This document shows, one piece after another, positions 16,113-23,533 of a stretch of DNA of 37,915 nt. A program made the position numbers and the translations under genes. Source of the DNA: an uncultured Bacilli bacterium (lineage in GTDB: Bacteria; Bacillota_I; Bacilli_A; RF39; UBA660). The stretch covers positions 1-37,915 of the forward strand of contig CANRBQ010000006.1 of assembly GCA_947628905.1 (NCBI GenBank), given 5' to 3'. Numbering within the stretch: position 1 is the stretch's first letter; the number at the start of each line of letters is the position of its first letter. The notes beneath the pieces are model-generated. The model saw nothing but the letters and a program-made list of their open reading frames with translations, did no database searches and was not told the DNA's origin.

Positions 16113-16946
16113 TAGTTCTTTTAATTCTTTAAGAGATAAGCCGGTAATTTCATGTATATCTTTAATACTCATGTTATGTTTAAACATATTTTTAGCTATG
16201 TCAATGGTTCTTTCTTCTGCACCTTTTCTGATGCCTTTTTTCTCGGCAATGTAATTTGCCCATTCTCCAAATATCTTCTTTGTCTGTTCATCATTTACAT
16301 AGTTCCTACACCAATTATCTAATTCCATTAGTAACCCATCTCCTCTTGCTATTTCTCTTCTCTCTTCAGCATTATTAGCCCCAATAAATCTTAACCATCT
16401 TTGTTGTAAGTTATTTTTATCATATATCATCTCTCGAGCACTGTCAAGCCTTAAATATTTTATTTGAAATAATTCTGAGAGCATTTCTTTTTTACTTTCT
16501 CTATCCATTAGTAATATCTCACTTTTTATTTCTTCGTTTACTAATTCTTTGGGTGTTACCTTATCTACTATATTTATTTGGATTACACTTTCTAAGGTAT
16601 TATAATCTCTTCCTCTATCTAATTGAGTTGAAAATATTCTCATTATATAACTCATTGATTTATTTAATGAATCTCTATCAAATAATGAATATGCTTCTAA
16701 ATTTATTATATATTTATCAAATTTTATTATGACATCTCCTCTTAGATTTTTATCTTTATTTTTGGCTTTGGTTAATACACTTTCATATTCTACTTCTATA
16801 TTAACCTTTTTTAAATATTCTTCTTTAAATTCTGTAAAACAAGATAAGAAATATATTAATTTATTCCTATTATCTGGATGTGCAAATGTTTCTTTAAAAA
16901 GTAAATCATCACTTAAGCTTATAAATTCTTCTTCTTTAATCATCAT
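16107..16946 (-). CDS. Rpn-family PD-(D/E)XK nuclease/putative transposase
   Basis: Recombination-promoting nuclease family (PF12784-like, often annotated as transposase). The 279-aa protein starts with LSDDLLFKETFAHPDN. The PD-(D/E)XK core is GDVIIKFDKYIINLEAY, with D71 and E84; the usual ExQ reads ExY here. The C-terminus has a coiled helical tail that includes NMFKHNMSIKDIHEITGLSLKEL, a short HTH-like segment common in this group. A strong SD (AAAGGAGGTGAG) precedes two adjacent ATGs; 16946 is used. No terminal inverted repeats or target duplication are visible, so nothing shows it to be part of an insertion sequence. It is transcribed alone with a terminator at its end. Confidence 0.87.
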   Translation of the reverse strand: MMIKEEEFISLSDDLLFKETFAHPDNRNKLIYFLSCFTEFKEEYLKKVNIEVEYESVLTKAKNKDKNLRGDVIIKFDKYIINLEAYSLFDRDSLNKSMSYIMRIFSTQLDRGRDYNTLESVIQINIVDKVTPKELVNEEIKSEILLMDRESKKEMLSELFQIKYLRLDSAREMIYDKNNLQQRWLRFIGANNAEERREIARGDGLLMELDNWCRNYVNDEQTKKIFGEWANYIAEKKGIRKGAEERTIDIAKNMFKHNMSIKDIHEITGLSLKELKELE

Positions 16947-17058
16947 GTTGTTCTCACCTCCTTTTGTTACAATTATTTATCATAACATATTGAAAGTGAA
17001 AAATTTGTCGCTCTATGTCCCTTATATTTGTTTTTGTTCCCTAATTTATTAATTTTTT

Positions 17059-18096
17059 TTATTTAACAAAAATTATAAGTAAGAATTCTATTAATAATCT
17101 TTGGGTTTCTTTATCTAGTTTTTTGAAACTTTTAATTATTTTAAAAATATTAGTTATACTTATATCTTTAGTATCTTTAATATTATTAGAATAAAATATT
17201 TTAAATAAATCATTAACTAATTTAAGTTTATCTTCTTTAGGCATATTTTCTAATTTTTCAGTTAGTTTATGTTCTAGAGTTTTACTTCTTTTGTTTAATT
17301 TTGATTTTATAAATTCTTTATTATTGCATTTCCAATTAAATGCATCATGTTGAAGAATGCTGAAACCTTTAGCTTTTACTACTTCATAATCATGAGAATG
17401 ATAAAGAATCATGCCAATAATACTTTGTTCAGGGACAAACATTTTAATTTTATTTTGGATTTTACGATAATTTCGATCTAATAATTGTTGTTTTAAAAAA
17501 CCGGGACCATCATTGTTATATATAGCTATTATTTTTCTTTTATAATAATTTTTAGCATTCATTGCTGCACATATAGCGAGGTTTCCACCTTTGGAGTGAC
17601 CTCCAACACGAACATTTTTAGGGAATAAACCTAAAGCTTTATTAAGATAAATACTGGCATATTTTTGACTTACACCAGGATATAAGTAAGCCATTTTAAA
17701 ATCTTCTTCCCAGCCTATAATAGAGGTATCTGTACCAGCATAAGCTATATAAGTACTTTTATCATTTAATAGCATGGTTATAGCTCCAAATTGTATTTCA
17801 TTATTAACTACTTTCATATAATTAAAGAGAAGAGTATTACCATATCTTTTAGTATCTTTCATTAAATTTAACATTTTATAAGTATTACCTATAAATAAAC
17901 CATGATAAGAATGAGGGTTTTTATTTAATTTTGAAACTGCTTCATTTAAAGTGATTTTATTGTGTCTAAAAGCAGGAACAATACCTGTATAATCTATATA
18001 GGGAATACAAGAAAAAATTAAATTATCTACTTCTGTAAAGGGAAATTTTTTAAAGTCTTCATTTTGATGTAATTTTATATAATCCATAATATTCAT
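17059..18096 (-). CDS. Mbeg1-like (DUF2974) alpha/beta-hydrolase protein
   Basis: A 345-aa protein of the Mbeg1-like/DUF2974 family. The N-terminus (MDYIKLHQNEDFKKFPFTEVDNLIFS) and the middle TYIAYAGTDTSIIGWEEDFKMAY are typical. The nucleophile elbow reads VGGHSKGGNLA (GxSxG, around residue 168), and FNNDGPG-like IYNNDGPGF follows, so it should be a lipase/esterase-like enzyme. A Lys-rich helical C-terminus is followed by a hydrophobic end. No signal peptide is seen, so it is cytoplasmic. The gene is 32 bases downstream of the M18 aminopeptidase on the same strand and may be co-transcribed. Natural substrate unknown. Confidence 0.83.
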   Translation of the reverse strand: MNIMDYIKLHQNEDFKKFPFTEVDNLIFSCIPYIDYTGIVPAFRHNKITLNEAVSKLNKNPHSYHGLFIGNTYKMLNLMKDTKRYGNTLLFNYMKVVNNEIQFGAITMLLNDKSTYIAYAGTDTSIIGWEEDFKMAYLYPGVSQKYASIYLNKALGLFPKNVRVGGHSKGGNLAICAAMNAKNYYKRKIIAIYNNDGPGFLKQQLLDRNYRKIQNKIKMFVPEQSIIGMILYHSHDYEVVKAKGFSILQHDAFNWKCNNKEFIKSKLNKRSKTLEHKLTEKLENMPKEDKLKLVNDLFKIFYSNNIKDTKDISITNIFKIIKSFKKLDKETQRLLIEFLLIIFVK

Positions 18097-18128
18097 AATA
18101 TATCACCGATATATTTATTATATCATAT

Positions 18129-19397
18129 TTATTTAAAAGTTATTTTATTATTTTCTAATTTATATTTTATTTGATAAAATTTAGACATCACTTTATATAA
18201 TAAATAAGTATCATTAATACCTATTAATTCCATACTAGAATGCATGGCTAACATAGGTAGCGCAATATCTAAAGAGTTAATACTTAAATGTTTTAAACTT
18301 GCTCCTGCTTGGGTAGAACCACCAGTAAAATCATTTCTAGAAGTATAATAACTATATTTAATATTATTATCTTCACATATTTTTTTAAATATAGATGAAG
18401 TTATACTATTAGTAGTACCATTTATTTCTTTAGTTATTAATATGCCTTCATTTAAAGTTGGGGTGTTAGTGTGATCTGATAATTCATCATGATTTGGATG
18501 TTTAGCATGAGTATTATCGGCACTAATAATGATACTATTAGCAAGAGTTGGACCTAAATCTAAATTAGTTTTTTTACATATTTTTTTTAAAGTATCTATT
18601 AAGAAATTAGAATCCGCTCCTTCAAAAGTATTAGAACCTATTTCTTCACTATTAAAAACTGCAAGAACATTAATATTATCATTAAAATTATTAATAAATG
18701 ATTTTAATGCTGCATAGGTACATGTAATGTTATCAATTCTTGGAGATAAAATAAATTCATTATTTATTATTTCTGGTTCTTCATTATTATATAAAAATAA
18801 ATCAAAATCATATATTTCATTATTAATATTAAGTTTATCTTTAATTAATTTTTTTAAATTATAATTTTTATTTAATGATATAATAGGCATTAAATCTACA
18901 TCAGTATTAAGATCTAAATTAGTATTAGCTTTATCATTTTGATGAATAGCAATACTAGGAATTATGGCAATAGTTTCTTTTAAATCAATTATTTCTTTTT
19001 TTAAATTATTTTTATCTTTTAATATTAAACGACCCGAAATACTTAAAGGACGATCCATAAAACCATAGTTTAGTATACCTCCATAGGGAGCTATATTAAG
19101 TTTTAAATAGCCATTTTCATAATAATCAGGATTAGGTTTAATAGTAAAAGCCGGAGTATCACTATGGGTGCAGATTATTTTAAATTCATTTTTAATATTT
19201 TTGGGAATATTAAACGCTATAAGGGAAGCATCATTTCGAATAATAAAATATTTATCATAAGATAAATTCCAATCTTCTAATTCATTTAATTCTTGATAAT
19301 TATTTTTTAATAATATATCTTTTATTTCTTTTATACATGTGAAAGGGCATGAGCTTTTTTTAAGAAGTTTTAATAATTCATTATTAAATTCTTTCAA
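18129..19397 (-). CDS. M18-family aminopeptidase
   Basis: Zinc aminopeptidase releasing N-terminal, typically acidic, residues from peptides in the cytoplasm. Metal and catalytic motifs are in order: CTHSDTPAF, the NYGFMDRPLSISGRL block, FNSEEIGSNTFEGADS (the EE pair), SADNTHAKHPNH, SRNDFTGGSTQAG and the C-terminal AMHSSMELIG. The translated frame opens at GTG 19406, but that codon lies inside the SD AAAGGTGAT; TTG 19397 (MKEFNNELLKLL) is the better start and gives 422 aa. It is the first gene of a probable two-gene unit with the Mbeg1-like protein. Confidence 0.92.
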   Translation of the reverse strand: MKEFNNELLKLLKKSSCPFTCIKEIKDILLKNNYQELNELEDWNLSYDKYFIIRNDASLIAFNIPKNIKNEFKIICTHSDTPAFTIKPNPDYYENGYLKLNIAPYGGILNYGFMDRPLSISGRLILKDKNNLKKEIIDLKETIAIIPSIAIHQNDKANTNLDLNTDVDLMPIISLNKNYNLKKLIKDKLNINNEIYDFDLFLYNNEEPEIINNEFILSPRIDNITCTYAALKSFINNFNDNINVLAVFNSEEIGSNTFEGADSNFLIDTLKKICKKTNLDLGPTLANSIIISADNTHAKHPNHDELSDHTNTPTLNEGILITKEINGTTNSITSSIFKKICEDNNIKYSYYTSRNDFTGGSTQAGASLKHLSINSLDIALPMLAMHSSMELIGINDTYLLYKVMSKFYQIKYKLENNKITFK

Positions 19398-19527
19398 TAT
19401 TATCACCTTTATTAGTATGTTTAAATATTTTTAAAAGAATACAAAAAATATATAAAATAATATAAATAATCACAAAAAACTTGAAAAAATAAAAATATTA
19501 TTGTAATATAAAAATATAACATATAGC

Positions 19528-19547
19528 ATTGCAATAAATATTGCAAT
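19528..19547 (+). repeat. pair of palindromic ATTGCAAT boxes
   Basis: ATTGCAAT (19528-19535), AAAT, ATTGCAAT (19540-19547). Each box is its own reverse complement. It lies in a 236-base AT-rich intergenic region between the divergent M18 and secreted-protein genes, 16 bases before the Spo0A-like box, and looks like a regulator binding site. The protein is unknown. Confidence 0.45.
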
Positions 19548-19563
19548 AAGAAGTTTTGACTTG

Positions 19564-19573
19564 TTTTGTCGAA
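19564..19573 (+). promoter_or_regulatory. Spo0A-box-like site
   Basis: TTTTGTCGAA contains the full TTTGTCGAA form of the 0A-box consensus (core TGNCGAA). It lies about 60 bases before the secreted-protein gene. The same ten bases occur, inverted, upstream of the sigK cluster. No consensus sigma-A promoter is visible here: TTGACT at about 19557 lacks a well-placed -10. Confidence 0.5.
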
Positions 19574-19633
19574 GGTAATGAAAAGAAGTTAAAAAAGTAG
19601 TATTATGTTTAAAGGTAAAGGAAAAGGTATATA

Positions 19634-21103
19634 ATGAAAAGGATATTATTTGTGTGTATTTTTATAGGGGTAATTGGAGTTACTTTAAGTTTTTTTAGTA
19701 AGAAAGATGTAGCAATTCAAGAAAAGGCAATATTAAGTGATAATAATAATGTCATAGCGTTTTATAGGGAAACAGAAGAAGGTTCTGGGAAATATGAAGA
19801 AGTAGAAGATATACCAGAGGATGGCTATATGTTAAATGAAGAACATACAGAATGTAATAATGGTGTAACTGTAAAAATGGAAAATAGTGAAATAATATTA
19901 TCTAATGTAAGTAGAAGTGGAACTAGTTGTTTTTTATATTTTGATGTTAAAAAAATTGGTAATCCTGATGAAACATTAGCTAAGTTGCAATTGCAAAAAA
20001 CTGGAGATTTGCCTTCTACGGGGATAAGTACATCAGCATGTGATGATGGAACAAATAGTAAAGAACATAATGGTGGAAATTGCACATCAACAGATAAGGG
20101 GGTATATGAAACTGTTGATGATTATGGGAAAAGTTATGTATTTCGTGGAACGGTAGATAATAACTGGGTACATTTTGCAGACATGTACTGGCGAATCATC
20201 AGAATCAATGGCAATGGAACAATAAGATTAATATATGCTGGAACAACAAAACCAAGTGAAGGGAAATGGGGTAATACAGGAGATAATGCTGCGATAAAAG
20301 AAATTTTATTTAATGATTATTATGATGATAATAAATATGTGGGATATATGTATGGTGGAACGGGGGGATCTGCATCGCAAAGTTATATAGATGCACATAA
20401 AAATGAAACAGAGAGTACAATAAAAAAAGAAATAGATAATTGGTATATAGGAAGTTCTGGAATAAAAGAACAATATAGAGATAAAATAGATGTAGAAACA
20501 GGATTTTGTAGTGATAGGCAGTTATCACCAGAAAAACATTATAGTTATCTAGGTGCAAAAGATCCAACAGCAGGTTATGGAACAACAGAAACAGCATATG
20601 CAGCATATCATAGAGTAGCATTGAATGGAGAGTCATATGAATATGTTTATTCGTTACAAAGGCCAACATTAAAATGTGGATATGATGTAGAAAAAGGTAC
20701 TACAGATAAGACAGCTCAAAAAAGGGACTTGTTCACAGGACCTGATGCTAAAGGAACAACAGATAGTGAAGGAAATGAAATAAGTGGAAATAATGCATTA
20801 AAAACTCCAGTAGGATTAATAACAAGTGATGAAATAATCATGGCAGGATGTCCAGAGGGATCTTTATCTGAAAATACTAACTATGGCTATTGGTTATATA
20901 CAGGTGCTAATTATTGGACAATAACCCCATTTGTCTTTATGGAAAATAATATGCCTTGTCTATTCGCTGTGTATTCGAGTGGTCTTCTTGGAATGCTTGA
21001 TGTGGCTAATGAACCCAGTGGTATCCGTCCTGTAATAAATATAAAATCTAATGTATCAATAACAGGAAAAGGCACAATAGAATCTCCATATGAAATATCT
21101 TAA
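19634..21103 (+). CDS. membrane-anchored or secreted protein of unknown function
   Basis: A 489-aa protein with a hydrophobic N-terminal segment (residues about 3-21, LFVCIFIGVIGVTLSFF), then Lys and no further membrane helix, so it is exported and anchored or released. The extracellular part has paired cysteines (C-rich NCTST, GFCSD, LKCGYD, AGCPEG), a module FADMYWRIIRINGNGTIRLIYAG and a C-terminal GIRPVINIKSNVSITGKGTIESPYEI block. I have seen such C-terminal blocks in surface proteins of gut Bacillota but cannot name a function. The N-terminus resembles that of the truncated gene at 37839, so the two may be one family. SD GGAAAAGG lies upstream of ATG 19634. A Spo0A-like box lies upstream. 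Confidence 0.72.
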   Translation: MKRILFVCIFIGVIGVTLSFFSKKDVAIQEKAILSDNNNVIAFYRETEEGSGKYEEVEDIPEDGYMLNEEHTECNNGVTVKMENSEIILSNVSRSGTSCFLYFDVKKIGNPDETLAKLQLQKTGDLPSTGISTSACDDGTNSKEHNGGNCTSTDKGVYETVDDYGKSYVFRGTVDNNWVHFADMYWRIIRINGNGTIRLIYAGTTKPSEGKWGNTGDNAAIKEILFNDYYDDNKYVGYMYGGTGGSASQSYIDAHKNETESTIKKEIDNWYIGSSGIKEQYRDKIDVETGFCSDRQLSPEKHYSYLGAKDPTAGYGTTETAYAAYHRVALNGESYEYVYSLQRPTLKCGYDVEKGTTDKTAQKRDLFTGPDAKGTTDSEGNEISGNNALKTPVGLITSDEIIMAGCPEGSLSENTNYGYWLYTGANYWTITPFVFMENNMPCLFAVYSSGLLGMLDVANEPSGIRPVINIKSNVSITGKGTIESPYEIS

Positions 21104-21142
21104 GTTATATTATATATTATTTAATATTTTATAGTATTAATT

Positions 21143-21165
21143 AGAATGATTGTTCATTCTTTTTT
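21143..21165 (+). terminator. intrinsic terminator after the secreted-protein gene
   Basis: AGAATG-ATTGTT-CATTCT followed by five T. Confidence 0.82.
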
Positions 21166-21197
21166 ATTTTAGACATATATTTTAATGGTGAATAGTT

Positions 21198-21536
21198 ATG
21201 GATAAGAAAGAAGCTTTTAAGTTATTTGCAAGAAATCATCCCGAGTTAGTTAGTTCTGTTAAGTCTGGGGAGGCTTCTTGGCAAAAATTATTTGAGATAT
21301 ATGATATATATGGAGAAGATTCTAAAGCTTGGAATACCTATTTTAATAGGGGTAATAATATAACAGGTATTACAGATATAATGAAGAATATTGATATGGA
21401 TAGTGTGCAAAAACATATTAATACAGCTCAAAAAGCTTTAGGTATAGTGCAAGAATTAACAGGTAAGTCTACTGTTTCAAATGTTACTAAAGGGCCTGTA
21501 ACACCAAGACCAATTAATAAATTTTTTGAGGATTAA
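21198..21536 (+). CDS. ylbD: YlbD-like protein
   Basis: A 112-aa protein matching the YlbD pattern: an N-terminal helix FKLFARNHPELVSSVKSGEASWQKLFEIYDIYGED, then a Gly/Asn linker and a long helix. In Bacillus YlbD is annotated as a putative spore-coat protein; its biochemical role is unknown. The immediate ylbE-like neighbour, as in Bacillus, strengthens the call. SD GGTGA precedes ATG 21198. It ends in Pro/Asn-rich PRPINKFFED and its stop is two bases before the next ATG, so the pair is co-translated. Together with sigK it hints at a sporulation history. Confidence 0.8.
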   Translation: MDKKEAFKLFARNHPELVSSVKSGEASWQKLFEIYDIYGEDSKAWNTYFNRGNNITGITDIMKNIDMDSVQKHINTAQKALGIVQELTGKSTVSNVTKGPVTPRPINKFFED

Positions 21537-21537
21537 A

Positions 21538-21759
21538 ATGTTAATGGTTGGTTTATTAGAAATAAAGAAAGATAAAAAGATGTGGGAACTTCTTAAATAT
21601 AATTCTTATTGGTTAAAAGAACTTAATAGAGATCCTAGTAATGTTAAATTATATAAAGATGATATGAAAGTTAAATATAAACTTAGAGCAACAGATAAGA
21701 TAAATGATGCGATAGATAATATTGATTTAATAAGTAATGTTTTAAGTGTATTAAAATAA
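21538..21759 (+). CDS. ylbE: YlbE-like protein
   Basis: A 73-aa protein resembling YlbE: ELLKYNSYWLKELNRDPSNVKLY corresponds to the family's LRxxPYWYRxLxRxPxxV pattern, followed by a helical tail (KINDAIDNIDLISNVLSVL). ATG 21538 follows TGAGGA (21527-21532) by five bases; ATG 21544 and TTG 21526 are alternatives. The SD is embedded in the last codons of the ylbD-like gene, which indicates translational coupling. Function unknown in any organism as far as I know. Confidence 0.77.
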   Translation: MLMVGLLEIKKDKKMWELLKYNSYWLKELNRDPSNVKLYKDDMKVKYKLRATDKINDAIDNIDLISNVLSVLK

Positions 21760-21768
21760 AGAATATTT

Positions 21769-21777
21769 TGTTATAAT
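21769..21777 (+). promoter_or_regulatory. extended -10 promoter for the small gene at 21793
   Basis: TG-T-TATAAT (21769-21777), perfect -10 with extended TG; no convincing -35. The start would fall a few bases before ATG 21793, so the 5' leader would be very short. Confidence 0.5.
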
Positions 21778-21792
21778 TAACTTGGTGATAAT

Positions 21793-22044
21793 ATGACTAT
21801 TAATGAAGCTAAAGTAAAACTTTTTAATGGAGATATAGAAAATGGGTTACTTCCTCTTATAGATATTATTGGAGAGATAAATGATTCAGAAAAGTATGCA
21901 ATATTTAATAATTGGCTTTTATTGGAGAAAATTAAATTAGCTAGGTTTTATGGGATGAGTTTTTTTCAAAATAATAGAATGGCTATAATAGAATTAGATG
22001 ATTTATGGTTAAGAAAAAATTATGGAAGAATAAGGAAAAAATAG
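21793..22044 (+). CDS. small hypothetical protein
   Basis: An 83-aa protein I do not recognise. It is mixed-charge and probably alpha-helical (NGLLPLIDIIGEINDSEKYAIFNNWLLLEKIKLARFYG) with a basic end (RKNYGRIRKK). There is no signal peptide, membrane helix or cysteine. It has a good SD (GGTGAT), an extended -10 upstream and its own terminator that includes the stop codon, so it is very likely a real, separately transcribed gene. It lies between the ylbD/ylbE-like pair and yqeG. Confidence 0.7.
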   Translation: MTINEAKVKLFNGDIENGLLPLIDIIGEINDSEKYAIFNNWLLLEKIKLARFYGMSFFQNNRMAIIELDDLWLRKNYGRIRKK

Positions 22045-22066
22045 AAATGAAATAGTTTCTATTTTT
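22037..22066 (+). terminator. intrinsic terminator after the 83-aa gene
   Basis: AAAAATAGAAA (22037-22047) pairs perfectly over 11 bp with TTTCTATTTTT (22056-22066); the stop codon is in the 5' arm. Confidence 0.85.
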
Positions 22067-22104
22067 CTTTCTTTGGTGTATAATTTTATTTAAGGAGTTT
22101 AGTT

Positions 22105-22623
22105 ATGGAGAATTTTATACCGGATATTTATCAAAAGAATATATATGATATAGATTATAATAAATTAAAAAAAATGGGTATTAAGTGTTTATTATTTGAT
22201 TTAGATAATACTTTAGTTCCTGTTAAAAGTGATATGCCTAGTAAGAAACTTAAAGAGTTATTTTTATATTTAGAAAAAGATTTTAAATTAATTATATTAT
22301 CTAATAGTAATAGAAAAAGATTAATACCATTTAAAGAGGGATTAAATGTAGATGTAGCTGCTTCAGCTCGCAAGCCATTTAAGAAGAAATATATTAAAAT
22401 AATGGATTTATATAAGTTTAAAGAACATCAAATAGCAGCGATAGGGGATCAATTACTTACAGATATATATGGGGCTAATAAAGTAGGAATAACATCTATT
22501 TTAATTAATCCTATAGGGGAATATGAAAAGATTTGGACTAAAATTAATCGTTTTTTTGAAAGTTTTATTTATAGAAGATTAAGAAAGAGAAATATATTAA
22601 TTAAGGGTAAGTATTATGAATAA
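22105..22623 (+). CDS. yqeG: YqeG family HAD IIIA-type phosphatase
   Basis: Cytoplasmic HAD-superfamily phosphatase of 172 aa. Motif I is FDLDNTLV (D32, D34), motif II ILSNSN, motif III the Lys in ARKPFKKKY, and motif IV GDQLLTDIYGAN. The physiological substrate is not established. It overlaps yqeH by eight bases, the order found throughout Bacilli, where the pair lies in a ribosome-assembly-related cluster. A perfect TATAAT (22079-22084) lies 20 bases before the start, but its -35 is weak. SD AAGGAG precedes ATG 22105. Confidence 0.93.
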   Translation: MENFIPDIYQKNIYDIDYNKLKKMGIKCLLFDLDNTLVPVKSDMPSKKLKELFLYLEKDFKLIILSNSNRKRLIPFKEGLNVDVAASARKPFKKKYIKIMDLYKFKEHQIAAIGDQLLTDIYGANKVGITSILINPIGEYEKIWTKINRFFESFIYRRLRKRNILIKGKYYE

Positions 22624-23533
22624 ATGTATGGGATGTGGGGTTCTTTTACAAGATAAAGATGAAAAGGCTTTAGGATATACACCGGATATTAATAATAAAT
22701 ATTGTAAAAGATGTTTTAGATTAAAGAATTATGGGGAATTAAATAAAGAAGATGTAGTAGATAAAGATAAAATAATTAATAAAATAAATAGATCTAAGGG
22801 TATTGTTTTCTTTTTAATTGATTATTTAAATATAAATAGAGAAACTATTAATTATTTTAAGAAAATTAAAATAACTAAAGTTTTAGTATTAAGTAAGTGT
22901 GATACTTTAAGAAAAGAAATGAAAAAAGAGAAGATTAAATCTTGGCTAAAAGCAGTATATAAAATAGAAGAAGATATATTATTTATAAGTAATAAGAGTA
23001 ATTATGAATCTAATAATATATTAGAATATTTAAAGAAGACTAATTTTAATACAGGGTATATTATGGGTATTACTAATGCTGGTAAAAGTACATTTATTAA
23101 TAAATTAATTAATAAAAATAATATAATTGTTAGTGATAAAGAAAATACAACATTAGATTTTATTAAATTAAAAATAGATAATTATATTATTTATGATACT
23201 CCTGGTTTATCTTATACTAATTTAAGTAATAAGATTATTAAAAAAACTATTAAACCTATTAGTTATGTTATAAAAGAAAATACTTGTTTAGTAATAGATA
23301 ATAATTTTAAGTTTTATTTTAAAAATAAAAATAAAGTTACTTTATATTTAAATGTACCTATTGTTAAAAAAGAATATAAAAAAGAAGATTTAAAATATGA
23401 AGTTAATGCTTTTGATAATTCAGATATAGTTATATCGGGAGTAGGATTTATGAATGTTAAAGAAGAGGCTTTAATAGAGACTAATTTAGCTCAATTAGAA
23501 GTAAGAAAAGATATAAGTGGTGAAGAATTTTGA
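22616..23533 (+). CDS. yqeH: ribosome biogenesis GTPase YqeH
   Basis: Circularly permuted GTPase needed for 30S subunit assembly. The N-terminal treble-clef zinc finger is CMGCG...CKRCF. G4 (SKCD) comes before G1 (GITNAGKS) and G3 (DTPG), the permuted order of this family. The C-terminal RNA-binding domain follows, ending near SDIVISGVGFMNV. At 305 aa it is about 60 aa shorter than the Bacillus protein, through shorter loops, with no motif lost. It overlaps yqeG upstream (8 bases) and its TGA stop overlaps the TTG start of mutL, so all three are probably one translationally coupled unit. Confidence 0.93.
   Translation: MNKCMGCGVLLQDKDEKALGYTPDINNKYCKRCFRLKNYGELNKEDVVDKDKIINKINRSKGIVFFLIDYLNINRETINYFKKIKITKVLVLSKCDTLRKEMKKEKIKSWLKAVYKIEEDILFISNKSNYESNNILEYLKKTNFNTGYIMGITNAGKSTFINKLINKNNIIVSDKENTTLDFIKLKIDNYIIYDTPGLSYTNLSNKIIKKTIKPISYVIKENTCLVIDNNFKFYFKNKNKVTLYLNVPIVKKEYKKEDLKYEVNAFDNSDIVISGVGFMNVKEEALIETNLAQLEVRKDISGEEF

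Noticed and set aside
16107-16946. Insertion sequence carrying a transposase
   Set aside because: The protein is an Rpn-family nuclease; no terminal inverted repeats or target-site duplication are visible and the gene has its own terminator.
20310-20669. Antisense 119-aa open frame within the secreted-protein gene
   Set aside because: It lies entirely inside the 489-aa gene in another frame, is His/Tyr/Phe-rich in the way AT-rich shadows are, and has no SD or promoter.
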